Positions 24,759 through 32,980 of a stretch of 64,000 nucleotides of DNA are shown here, piece after piece. The position numbers and the translations under genes were made by a program. The stretch is from the NCBI RefSeq assembly GCF_004153165.1, contig NZ_SEMD01000007.1, positions 62,001-126,000 of the forward strand. Reading direction: 5' to 3'. The stretch is from Sporolactobacillus sp. THM7-4. Lineage in GTDB: Bacteria; Bacillota; Bacilli; Bacillales; Sporolactobacillaceae. Position 1 is the first letter of the stretch; each line of letters begins with the position of its first letter. The notes beneath the pieces are model-generated. The model searched no databases. It had not been told where the DNA came from and saw only the letters and a program-made list of their open reading frames with translations.

Positions 24759-27278
24759 ATGAACGCAGAAAGAGATAATACCAATTATGCGTGGATAGAT
24801 TTCTATATGGAGCTTGCCACGAAGCTGCTGCCTTATAAGGATAATCGGGATGCACTGATTGAGAAAATCAGAACGGTCTATAAAAATATCGGAATCAAGC
24901 TTCCTAAGCTGGAAAGCGATAGCAATCCAAAAGACATGGATCCTTTTACGGTGTATGGGTTGTTTAACAAGCGTATCAGCAATGCTAACCGAATCGCCAT
25001 CATCAAGGGCATCGCTTCGGAATTTGAAGTAAATGCGGCAATTCCAGTCGCGTTCGATGGAATTCCTGTCTTGAACAATCTGAGAGCTACGTTCTACTGG
25101 TTTCAGGAAGACCGGGGGGAACACGATATAGATCATCTCTGGAGCCTATTCGAGTCTGCCCTCTCGTTCGCAGAAAACGGGTCGGATTCTGATCGTCAGT
25201 CTTTTATCACTACTTATAACGCTGTCCTTAAGCAACAGGGCATTCGCTGGAATATCACGATGGGGCTTTTTTGGATTCGGCCATTTGCTTTCGTGAATCT
25301 CGATTCCAGAAACCGCTGGTATATGTCTGATCCTCAGAATATGCCTGCAGATTTTGTGGCAAAGGTTAAGCCACATCTTGATAAGGTCCCGTCGGCAGAG
25401 CAATACCTCGAAATTATTCAGTTATGCAAAGCCGCTCTCGATACAGGAAATTATGACTATAAGATATTCCCGGAACTCTCTTATTATGCGTGGATTGTTT
25501 CGGAAAAGGTGAATCAGGAGCGGAGGGAAGCCAGGACGGGTAAGAAGAGCGGAAAATCGAATGCGGCGCACATCCGCTGGACAAGACCGATTATTCAGGC
25601 TCTGCGGGATCTTGGCGGGAGTGGCACTCCGGCAGAGGTTAGGGAGAAGATTGTTGAGAATGAGCATCTGACGCAGGAGGAAATCAGCGTAACCAGAGGC
25701 AAAACGAATGTAAACAAGTTCGAGAATGAGGTCGCCTTCGCAAGAAATGATCTTGTTGTCGGTGGATACATCGATAAGAGCATTCATGGCGTCTGGACAC
25801 TGACAGAAGCCGGAAAGACCGTGGATATCACTGATGAGATGGCATCGGACTTATTCAGGAATGCATACACGGAAAGTATATCCAAGCGAAGCGGTGATTC
25901 GGATGCTTTGGCTGACAGTGATGTAGATACCGTTCGCTATTGGATTTATACTCCCAGGCAAGGTGCTGAGAAGTGGGACGAATGTTACAAGAAGGGAATC
26001 ATGCTCCTCGGATGGGGCGAGATCGGTGATCTTGGTACGTTTGATTCCAAAGATGAAATGAAGCAGAAAATGAAGGAAGTCTACGGGGATATTAGTTCCT
26101 ACAAGAACTCCGCCCACGCTGCATGGCAATTTGTACATGACATTAAGCCCGGTGATATCGTTTTCGTGAAGAAGGAAATGAATCAGATCCTTGGAAGAGG
26201 CGTTGTTAAATCCGATTATGAATACGACGCCGACCGGACGGATGGATATAACAATGTTCGGCACGTGAAATGGACGAACAAGGGTGTTTGGACGATTGAA
26301 CATCAAACGCCTCAGAAAATTTTGATGGACATCACTCCTTACGGAGAAATAGTTCAGCAGATAAAAGACCTGTTTGATGACAATGTTCTGGACGAAGACG
26401 AGGATAAGGCGGTTGTCTATCCGCCGTATTCTGTGGATGATTTCCTTGATGATGTCTATATGGATGAGGAGACCTATGACAATATTGTGTCCGTCCTGAA
26501 GATCAAGAAAAATATCATCTTACAGGGAGCTCCGGGTGTCGGAAAGACCTTCGTTGCCAAGCGTCTGGCTTATGCCATCATGGGAGTGAAGGACATTGAC
26601 AGAGTCATGATGGTGCAGTTCCACCAGAGCTATTCTTATGAAGATTTCATTATGGGATTTCGTCCGACGGTGACTGGCTTCGAACTCCGGAAAGGCGAAT
26701 TTTATAACTTCTGCAAAAAAGCGGAAATCGACAGTGATAACGATTACTTCTTCATCATTGATGAGATCAATCGCGGAAACCTGAACAAGATTTTCGGGGA
26801 GCTGTTCATGCTGATCGAGAACGATAAACGCGGCATCGAACTGCAGCTGTTGTACTCGGATGAAAAATTCTCGGTTCCGAAAAATGTTTACATCATTGGC
26901 ATGATGAATACTGCTGACCGCAGCCTTGCCATGTTGGACTACGCTCTGCGCAGACGTTTTGCCTTTATTGAACTGAAGCCCGGGTTTAAAACCGAAGGAT
27001 TCAAAACATACAGAGTAAGTCTTGACAATGTCAAGTTTGGCCGGTTAATTACGTGTGTCGAAAGCCTGAACAAGGCAATCGCAGATGATGAGTCACTTGG
27101 AGAAGGATTTTGTATCGGGCACAGCTATTTCTGTAATCTCACACCGGAAACGGTCGATGACAAAGTACTGTCAGGAATCGTTGAGTATGAATTGATTCCC
27201 CTTTTGAAGGAATATTGGTTTGATGAGCCGACGAGAGTCAGAGATTGGACTGCCAATTTGAGGAGTGCCATCAAGTGA
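24759..27278 (+). CDS. mcrB: McrB-type AAA+ GTPase with added DNA-reader domains
   Basis: An 839-residue motor subunit of a McrBC modification-dependent restriction system. The front (about 1-255) is an uncharacterised McrB-type N-terminal domain. About 265-370 is a winged-helix Mrr-N-like module (IRWTRPIIQALRDLGGSGTP...VWTLTEAGK). About 395-510 is an EVE/PUA-like fold (YWIYTPRQGAEKW, GWGEIGDLG, PGDIVFVKK, GRGVV), a likely reader of modified bases. The AAA+ core has Walker A GAPGVGKT at 590-597, IIDEINRGN around 666-674 and the McrB signature MNTADRS near 716-722. Start: ATG at 24759, eight bases after AAAAAGGAGG. Its stop overlaps the mcrC start (GTGA). Target specificity cannot be read from sequence. 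Confidence 0.92.
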   Translation: MNAERDNTNYAWIDFYMELATKLLPYKDNRDALIEKIRTVYKNIGIKLPKLESDSNPKDMDPFTVYGLFNKRISNANRIAIIKGIASEFEVNAAIPVAFDGIPVLNNLRATFYWFQEDRGEHDIDHLWSLFESALSFAENGSDSDRQSFITTYNAVLKQQGIRWNITMGLFWIRPFAFVNLDSRNRWYMSDPQNMPADFVAKVKPHLDKVPSAEQYLEIIQLCKAALDTGNYDYKIFPELSYYAWIVSEKVNQERREARTGKKSGKSNAAHIRWTRPIIQALRDLGGSGTPAEVREKIVENEHLTQEEISVTRGKTNVNKFENEVAFARNDLVVGGYIDKSIHGVWTLTEAGKTVDITDEMASDLFRNAYTESISKRSGDSDALADSDVDTVRYWIYTPRQGAEKWDECYKKGIMLLGWGEIGDLGTFDSKDEMKQKMKEVYGDISSYKNSAHAAWQFVHDIKPGDIVFVKKEMNQILGRGVVKSDYEYDADRTDGYNNVRHVKWTNKGVWTIEHQTPQKILMDITPYGEIVQQIKDLFDDNVLDEDEDKAVVYPPYSVDDFLDDVYMDEETYDNIVSVLKIKKNIILQGAPGVGKTFVAKRLAYAIMGVKDIDRVMMVQFHQSYSYEDFIMGFRPTVTGFELRKGEFYNFCKKAEIDSDNDYFFIIDEINRGNLNKIFGELFMLIENDKRGIELQLLYSDEKFSVPKNVYIIGMMNTADRSLAMLDYALRRRFAFIELKPGFKTEGFKTYRVSLDNVKFGRLITCVESLNKAIADDESLGEGFCIGHSYFCNLTPETVDDKVLSGIVEYELIPLLKEYWFDEPTRVRDWTANLRSAIK

Positions 27279-28318
27279 TAGCTATTCAAAACATTTACTA
27301 CATGCTGTCCTATGCATTTCAGGTATTGAACGAGCAGGGATATAAAAATATCGCAACGGAAGAATTCGATAATACAGCTGAGTTGTGTGCGGCTATTTTA
27401 TCGAGAGGAATAGCTGTGCAGGTCAAACGCGGTCTCGGGAGAGAGTATATTCCGCAGACAGAAAGCCGAGCAGCTCTTCGCGGGAAACTGGAAATTGCTG
27501 ATTCCATTAAGAACCGGACGATTCTGAAAAAGCAGATGATCTGCACCTATGATGAATTTTCCGTTAACTCATACATGAATCGGATTATCAAATCAACGAT
27601 CATGCTGCTTCTGCATTCTGATATTACCAAAGCAAGGAAGAAGGAGCTTCGAAAGCTGATGATGTATTTCAGTGATGTGGAAGAACTGGATCTTCATCAC
27701 ATTAACTGGGATATTCAGTATAAACGGAATAATCAGACCTACCGGATGCTGATAACCATTTGCTATCTGGTGGTAAAAGGGCTGCTGCAGACACAATCGG
27801 ACGGAAGCACAAAACTCATGGATTTTCTTGATGAGCAGAGAATGAGCCATCTGTATGAGAAGTTCATTCTGGAATATTACAGGCGTGAATTTCCGCAGAT
27901 CACGGCAAATGCATCTCAAATTCCGTGGCAGCTGGACAATGGTGAAAAAGAGTTCCTACCGATTATGCAATCCGACATCATGCTGCATTTTCAGGAGAAG
28001 ACCCTGATCATTGATGCAAAATACTATAACAAGACCATGCAAGTGCAGTTTAACAAGCGGACGCTTCACTCTGCCAATCTGTATCAGATATTCACGTATG
28101 TGAAGAACAAAGAAGCAGAGTTAAAAGATCAGCCGCATGAGGTTTCCGGCATGCTGCTTTATGCGCAGACGGATGAGGATATCTTTCCGGGGAACGAATA
28201 TCAAATGAGCGGAAACAGGATCTGTGTTCGGACACTGGATTTAAACCAGAAGTTCCCGCTTATTGCGGATCAGCTGAATACCATAGCAGAGAGGTATCTT
28301 GGCGTGAAGGCGGCTTAA
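27275..28318 (+). CDS. mcrC: McrC nuclease subunit (5-methylcytosine-type restriction system)
   Basis: A 347-residue protein that joins the McrB hexamer and carries the PD-(D/E)XK nuclease. The N-terminal part (IQNIYYMLSYAFQVLN) is typical of the LlaJI/McrC family. The nuclease centre shows IMQSDIMLHF near 231-240 and LIIDAKYYNK near 246-255, that is D...DAK. Start: GTG at 27275 overlapping the mcrB stop TGA by two bases; a TTG at 27245 would add ten residues but has no advantage. Coupled translation with mcrB is expected. Gene is intact. Confidence 0.9.
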   Translation: MIAIQNIYYMLSYAFQVLNEQGYKNIATEEFDNTAELCAAILSRGIAVQVKRGLGREYIPQTESRAALRGKLEIADSIKNRTILKKQMICTYDEFSVNSYMNRIIKSTIMLLLHSDITKARKKELRKLMMYFSDVEELDLHHINWDIQYKRNNQTYRMLITICYLVVKGLLQTQSDGSTKLMDFLDEQRMSHLYEKFILEYYRREFPQITANASQIPWQLDNGEKEFLPIMQSDIMLHFQEKTLIIDAKYYNKTMQVQFNKRTLHSANLYQIFTYVKNKEAELKDQPHEVSGMLLYAQTDEDIFPGNEYQMSGNRICVRTLDLNQKFPLIADQLNTIAERYLGVKAA

Positions 28319-28557
28319 GAAGCAGGTGATTTCTTTTTCGCCTTTGGCAAAAAATTGAATCAGAAAAACAATGTGGCGGATATCCGTTTATCTTAAGATT
28401 CAGGCATCAACTTGAACAGGTGAATGCATGACTTACCTGCAAGACAACATTGTCATTTTTCCTGTCTTCTTTCAAAGTAAAAGTAATGGTTTTAATTTGA
28501 TGCAAAGAGTCAGTTGAATTGCCAGGCAATCCGCATTTATACTCTAGTGTTGAAGGG

Positions 28558-28863
28558 ATGATGAACATGTGCGAACAGATGGGAATGTGGAACAAAGCGC
28601 TCAAAATAATTGCGGGGACAATCAAACCCGTAGAGTACAGGACGTGGTTCAATGAGACAACGGCGACTTACAATGGTGAGTTATTCATTGTGACTTGTCC
28701 CAACGGTTTTACGAAAGAATGGCTTTATGAGCACTACGCTCACATAATCCTTAAAGCCGTAGAAAAGGTGACTGGGAACGATAAAGCGAAGATCGGCTTT
28801 CGATCATTTGATCCGCCGGCTGAAACAGTTGATAAATCCCGTGTTGTGTTGATCGATAAATAG
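28558..28863 (+). CDS. Stand-alone DnaA domain-I-like protein
   Basis: A small protein (about 101 residues) matching the N-terminal domain of the replication initiator DnaA: WNKALKIIAGTIKPVEYRTW near residues 11-30 and the later ITCPNGFTKEWLYEHYAHII-like strand-helix, the classic pattern of DnaA_N (W..vL..i...is...f.tWf). The AAA+ and DNA-binding parts are absent, with no sign that they were lost by frameshift. ATG at 28558 or 28567 is likely; the sequence GAAGGG lies just before. Such short DnaA-domain-I proteins occur on Bacillales mobile DNA. It could bind DnaA partners or act in plasmid or phage replication. Confidence 0.6.
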   Translation: MMNMCEQMGMWNKALKIIAGTIKPVEYRTWFNETTATYNGELFIVTCPNGFTKEWLYEHYAHIILKAVEKVTGNDKAKIGFRSFDPPAETVDKSRVVLIDK

Positions 28864-28901
28864 TCCGGAAAAAGTGGAAGGACACATAAAGAAAATACGC
28901 A

Positions 28902-29111
28902 TCCTAAATTGCAAGAATAAATTAGCCACTTACTAAATCCAGTGCGGGGAGTTTCCTCCTCGGTTGGTAGTGCCGCCTTAACGGGCTAATTTCTTGAGTT
29001 CCTTCTTAAAGGACTCGGCTGGTGTGCGGTAGTTCAGAACCTTTCTGGGCAGATGATCGAGTGCCTGGATGACCTGCTGAATGAAGGTTCGTGAATAATC
29101 AGAAATGGCTT
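28902..29111 (-). mobile_element. Partial IS30 copy, inverted
   Basis: The sequence is the reverse complement of the last 210 bp of the IS30 copy at 19923-21070, including its right terminal repeat (TTGCAAGAATAAATTAGCC) and the codons for the transposase tail. It stops abruptly at 29111. The McrBC segment thus lies between inverted IS30 ends. Confidence 0.85.
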
Positions 29112-29133
29112 TTAAAAACAAAAAATGAAAGGG

Positions 29134-29168
29134 GATCAAAAAGATACACACAACCACTTGACTTACCC
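29134..29168. repeat. 35-bp repeat shared with 57032-57066
   Basis: Thirty-three of 35 bases (GATCAAAAAGATAC...CACTTGACTTACCC) are the same at 57032-57066, upstream of the SRPBCC-ArsR operon. It contains TTGACT, which could serve as a -35 box. It may be an insertion-element end. Confidence 0.7.
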
Positions 29169-29253
29169 AGTTAAGGCACTGTCGTTGTCAAAATTACAAG
29201 TAAGGTATATGATTTTTTTGAAGTTAAATTTTTCAAAAAAGGAGGGCTTTCAA

Positions 29254-29700
29254 ATAATAAAAGGCTTGTATGAGGCACATTTACCAGTAAGTAATTTAGA
29301 AAAATCAATAGAGTTTTACCAAAAAATAGGTCTTAAACTATATAAAAGATATAATAAAGTAGCATTTTTTTGGATTGAAGAAGGAAAAAGTTGGATAGGT
29401 TTATGGGAGGGTTCTCAATCAGAGATTCCCTATCACGCTTCAATAAGGCACATAGCATTTTATGTAGAAGTTGAAGATATGAAGAAAGCAAAGTCCTGGT
29501 TAAAAGAACGTGGAATTGAAATAAGGGATGAATTTCATATAGGTACGAAAGAACCTGTTGTTGTTCCCAACCAGGCCCACGCAATGATTTATTTTGATGA
29601 CCCTGATGGAAATAGGTTAGAGTTTATTACAAGATTGCCAAAAGAAATTGACCAACCAGAAAAAATGTATTTGAGTGAATGGGAGAAGCTATATTTATAG
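29254..29700 (+). CDS. VOC-family (glyoxalase/fosfomycin-resistance-like) protein
   Basis: About 148 residues of a single vicinal-oxygen-chelate domain pair: IKGLYEAHLPVSNLEKSIEFY at the front and YFDDPDGNRLEFI near the end. These hold metal-ligand positions His (AHLPV), His (HIAFYV) and Glu (RLEFI). Activity unknown; the family includes lyases, dioxygenases and antibiotic-resistance enzymes. The GGAGGG site at 29241-29246 points to ATA codons at 29254/29257 rather than to any ATG, suggesting a lost start (ATG to ATA); a much earlier ATG at 29125 lacks a ribosome site. A broken copy of the last two-thirds lies at 40612-40815. Confidence 0.7.
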   Translation: MIKGLYEAHLPVSNLEKSIEFYQKIGLKLYKRYNKVAFFWIEEGKSWIGLWEGSQSEIPYHASIRHIAFYVEVEDMKKAKSWLKERGIEIRDEFHIGTKEPVVVPNQAHAMIYFDDPDGNRLEFITRLPKEIDQPEKMYLSEWEKLYL

Positions 29701-29734
29701 TCTTATCATACCTATTTTCCATATTTAACCAAAA

Positions 29735-29775
29735 GAGGAAACCCTGTAAAAATTTGGAGTTCCCTTTTTTAAAGT
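29735..29775 (+). terminator. Terminator after the VOC gene
   Basis: AAAGAGGAAAC pairs with an imperfect GTTCCCTTTTT across CCTGTAAAAATTTGGA and ends in T-residues. The same hairpin follows the broken VOC copy at 40848-40888. Confidence 0.6.
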
Positions 29776-30032
29776 TGAACCGGGCCAATCGTCCGATCAT
29801 CTATATAGTTATCACGCCCTATCCCTGAGCTTGTTTTTTCTCTACGACCACACGGTCCAACATAGAAAACATTTTCTCTACAGTCTGGCACATCCAATTG
29901 ATACATGTACCGAATCGCTTCCTGCCCAAAATCAGGGAGATTCTCTTTACCCCTCCAAATTTCGAATAAATCCTTTATGCTGTCCATTGAGAAGACTCCG
30001 TTCTTTATGTACTCGCCTTGAACAGCGTACAT
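29769..30032 (-). CDS. Small unknown protein, possibly a fragment
   Basis: An 87-residue frame, MYAVQGEYIKNGVFSMDSIK with DLFEIWRGKENLPDFGQEAI and YQLDVPDCRENVFYVGPCGR further on, has protein-like composition and seems conserved in style (FGQEAIRYMYQLD). There is no clear ribosome site and the last ten residues may be non-native. I do not recognise the family; it may be the front of a longer gene. Confidence 0.35.
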   Translation of the reverse strand: MYAVQGEYIKNGVFSMDSIKDLFEIWRGKENLPDFGQEAIRYMYQLDVPDCRENVFYVGPCGRREKTSSGIGRDNYIDDRTIGPVQL

Positions 30033-30315
30033 TTAGAATAAAGAGTCTTCTCTTTTCGTCCAATATTTTTACATTTTTTCCCTGAATTCCCCACCGTATT
30101 TTACACATAGCGTTAAATCACCTGACAACAAAAATACTCAAAAAAAACCATTTACAAACATGAGAAAATTGATTATGATGATTACCACAAACCGTCTTGA
30201 AGCTTTGTGCGAAATTCCATTCCAGAATTCGGTTAACAATGCTAAAGACATTGAGTTGCTTATCAAACCACTGTTTATTCTGCTTGCTTATCCCGCCAGA
30301 TAAGCGGCCGGCAGA

Positions 30316-30390
30316 AAAAAGCCAGTAATTTTTATCCCTGTTTAGGCATATACAGGGAATGGAAATTATTGGCTTTTATATTTTTTTCGG
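30316..30390 (+). terminator. Long hairpin before the CoA-transferase gene
   Basis: AAAAAGCCAGTAATTT at 30316-30331 pairs with AAATTATTGGCTTTT at 30363-30377, with an inner ATCCCTGT/ACAGGGA stem, then TTTTTTT at 30381-30387. It lies directly before the ribosome site of the next gene, so it either ends an upstream transcript or attenuates the catabolic operon. Confidence 0.7.
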
Positions 30391-30405
30391 AAGGGAGATG
30401 AGGTT

Positions 30406-31581
30406 TTGCCATCTGCACTGGAAGGGATAAAAGTTCTTGATCTAACCCGCGTGCTTGCCGGGCCGTATTGCACAATGATCCTTGGAGATTTGGGTGCGGA
30501 AGTCATTAAGGTGGAAGCGCCGGGCGGAAGTGATGAAACGCGTACCTGGGGGCCGCCGTTCCAGAAAAAAGTAAGCGCTTACTATATTTGTACGAACCGA
30601 AATAAAAAGAGCATCACGATTGATCTGAAAAGTGACAAAGGCAGAGAAATGATTTACAGGCTGGTTAAAGAATGTGATGTCGTCATTCACAATTTTAAAA
30701 CCGGCACAATGGAACGGCTCGGCATCGGGTATGAAACACTCAGCAAGTTAAATCCCGGAATCGTTTACTGTTCAATCACGGGGTTTGGGGAAACGGGTCC
30801 GTACAAAGATTTGCCTGGCTATGACTTTATCATCCAGGCGATGTGCGGGCTGATGAGCATCACCGGGGATAAAAACGGACCGCCGCTGAAAACAGGTGTT
30901 GCCATCACGGATGTCCTAACTGGCTTATATGCCTGTATAGGGATTCAGGCTGGGCTTATGGCAAGAATGCATACGGGCGAAGGGCAAAAAATCGACCTGT
31001 CCCTGTTTGACACGGCCGTGAGTGCGCTTGTGAATGTTGCCAGTAATTTTCTGATGTCCGGCAATATCCCGCAAAGGCTCGGGAACCAGCATCCGAATAT
31101 TGCACCATACCAAACGTTTCAAACTTTGGACGGGGAAATTGCAATTGCTGTTGGAAACGACCGCCAGTTCAAACAGTTGTGTGAAGTTCTTCAATTGCAG
31201 AAACTCGCGGAGGATGAAAACTTTTCAACCAATCCGGGAAGAATTGAAAATCTTGGCCGGCTGGTCTCCATATTACAAAACGTTTTTCAAACGAAAACAA
31301 CCACTTTTTGGCTGAAAGCATGTCAAACACGCCAGATTCCATGCGGGCCGATTCAAAATTTGCAAGACCTGGCGGACGATCCGCAACTAAAAGCAAGAGA
31401 CATGTTGATAACGATGGTGCACCCTGCTGCCGGGGAGATCAGGCTTGTTGGCAGCCCCTTAAAATTATCAAAAACCCCTGTCCGTTATGAAAAACATCCA
31501 CCCATGCCAGGAGAACACGAAGAAGAAATCTTGCAACAATTAGGGATTCGTGATCATAAAACTTATGATTTAGGAGGCTGA
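30406..31581 (+). CDS. CaiB/BaiF family CoA-transferase (type III)
   Basis: A 391-residue enzyme that moves CoA between carboxylic acids. The front LEGIKVLDLTRVLAGPYCTM and GADVIKVEAPGG-like segment (EVIKVEAPGGSDETR) fit the family, and the catalytic Asp lies in the PGYDFIIQA stretch near residue 144. The CoA-binding NRNKKSITIDLKS motif lies near residues 65-77. Start: TTG at 30406, ten bases after GGAAGGGAGATGAGG. It is followed 4 bases later by an acyl-CoA dehydrogenase, then an MFS carrier, which points to uptake, CoA activation and oxidation of one organic acid. The substrate cannot be read from sequence. Confidence 0.9.
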   Translation: MPSALEGIKVLDLTRVLAGPYCTMILGDLGAEVIKVEAPGGSDETRTWGPPFQKKVSAYYICTNRNKKSITIDLKSDKGREMIYRLVKECDVVIHNFKTGTMERLGIGYETLSKLNPGIVYCSITGFGETGPYKDLPGYDFIIQAMCGLMSITGDKNGPPLKTGVAITDVLTGLYACIGIQAGLMARMHTGEGQKIDLSLFDTAVSALVNVASNFLMSGNIPQRLGNQHPNIAPYQTFQTLDGEIAIAVGNDRQFKQLCEVLQLQKLAEDENFSTNPGRIENLGRLVSILQNVFQTKTTTFWLKACQTRQIPCGPIQNLQDLADDPQLKARDMLITMVHPAAGEIRLVGSPLKLSKTPVRYEKHPPMPGEHEEEILQQLGIRDHKTYDLGG

Positions 31582-31585
31582 CCTC

Positions 31586-32797
31586 ATGAATTTTCAACTG
31601 ACAGAAGAACAAGAGTTGTTGAGAAAGACAGTGAGAAGTTTTGTAAACAAAGAGATTATGCCTTACATCGGAGAGTGGGACAGAAACCACCATTTTGAAA
31701 CATATATTTTAAAAAAATTGGCAGAACTTGGCCTGATGGGCGTCTGCATTCCGGAAACATACGGCGGAAGCGGCATGGACTATAACGCCTTAGCCATAGT
31801 ATGCGAGGAACTGGAAAGGGGCGATACAGCGTTTCGTACGGCGGTCAGCGTTCATACCGGCTTAAACAGCTTGACACTGCTGCAATGGGGTTCGGAAACA
31901 CAGAAGCAAAAATATCTGGTTCCACAGGCAAAAGGCGAAAAAGTCGGCGCATTCGGCCTCACTGAACCGGGTGCCGGGTCGGATGTGGCAGGCCTCGGCA
32001 CAACCGCGGTAAAAGAAGGCGATCATTATATTTTAAACGGGCAAAAAACATGGATCTCCCTTTGCGATGTGGCGGACCATTTTATCGTATTTGCGTACAC
32101 AGACAAAGCGAGAAAGCACCATGGCATTTCCGCATTTATTGTTGAGCGCACCATGCCGGGCTTTTCTTCAAAAGCAATCAAAGGTAAACTCGGGATCCGG
32201 GCCGGCAATACAGGGGAACTGTTTTTCGATCACGTGAAGGTGCCGAAAGAAAACCTGCTTGGCGAAGAAGGAGAAGGTTTCAAAATTGCAATGTCAGCGC
32301 TCGATAATGGCCGGTTTACGGTTGCAGCAGGCGCCTGCGGCTTGATCATGGCCTGCATCGAAGCCAGTGTCAAATACTGCCATGAGCGTAAAACATTCGG
32401 CAGCGAAATCGGCAGGCATCAACTTGTCCAGCAAATGATCGCGAAAATGGAGGCCGGCTATCAAATGAGCCGCCTGCTTGTCTTCCGTGCCGGCGAACTG
32501 AAAAACAAGGGCAAACGCAATACAAGGGAAACTTCACTGGCAAAATGGCAGGCCTGTGATTTTGCGAATGAAGCGGCTAACGATGCTGTACAGATCCACG
32601 GTGCATATGGCTACTCGAATGAATATCCGGTGGAACGCTATCTTAGAAACTCAAAAGCCCCTGTCATTTACGAAGGCACAAGGGAAATTCATACAATTAT
32701 GCAGGCAGAATACGTATTGGGTTACCGGACAGATAAACCTTTATCTAAAGCATTACCAGCCTGGCCGTTTGAACAAAATGCTCATTCAAATTCATAA
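31586..32797 (+). CDS. Acyl-CoA dehydrogenase
   Basis: A 403-residue FAD enzyme that makes a 2-enoyl-CoA. The three ACAD domains are in order: helical N-domain (about 5-115), beta middle domain with FGLTEPGAGSDVAGL near residues 128-142 and WISLCDVADHFIVFA near 156-170, and a C-terminal helical domain with the catalytic-base segment APVIYEGTREIHTI near residues 363-376. The glutamate there is the usual short-chain position. It lies 4 bases after the CoA-transferase and is surely co-transcribed. The substrate could be a small branched or dicarboxylic acyl-CoA; not resolved. Confidence 0.92.
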   Translation: MNFQLTEEQELLRKTVRSFVNKEIMPYIGEWDRNHHFETYILKKLAELGLMGVCIPETYGGSGMDYNALAIVCEELERGDTAFRTAVSVHTGLNSLTLLQWGSETQKQKYLVPQAKGEKVGAFGLTEPGAGSDVAGLGTTAVKEGDHYILNGQKTWISLCDVADHFIVFAYTDKARKHHGISAFIVERTMPGFSSKAIKGKLGIRAGNTGELFFDHVKVPKENLLGEEGEGFKIAMSALDNGRFTVAAGACGLIMACIEASVKYCHERKTFGSEIGRHQLVQQMIAKMEAGYQMSRLLVFRAGELKNKGKRNTRETSLAKWQACDFANEAANDAVQIHGAYGYSNEYPVERYLRNSKAPVIYEGTREIHTIMQAEYVLGYRTDKPLSKALPAWPFEQNAHSNS

Positions 32798-32805
32798 TGT
32801 CAAAA

Positions 32806-32833
32806 ATCAGACGGTTTATATTTGCCGTCTGAT
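32806..32833 (+). terminator. Hairpin between the dehydrogenase and MFS genes
   Basis: ATCAGACGG at 32806-32814 pairs with CCGTCTGAT at 32825-32833 over a 10-base loop. There is only a weak T-tail, so it may attenuate rather than stop transcription into the MFS gene. Confidence 0.5.
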
Positions 32834-32865
32834 CCCTTCTCAATTTGTTGATTTCACAGAATGGG

Positions 32866-32879
32866 TGTAAGCGTTTGCA
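32866..32879. promoter_or_regulatory. CcpA cre-like site upstream of the MFS gene
   Basis: TGTAAGCGTTTGCA matches the cre consensus TGWNANCGNTNWCA at 13 of 14 positions. Its place about 100 bases before the MFS start fits carbon-catabolite repression of the transporter. The call is by consensus only. Confidence 0.5.
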
Positions 32880-32980
32880 TAAATTTGAATATCTCTTTTT
32901 AGCATCCGTATAGTTTTTGCTTAATGAATTATCCCAGCCCCTGTTATAAAAAATTAAAATTTCCGGGAGGTACGCTAAAC

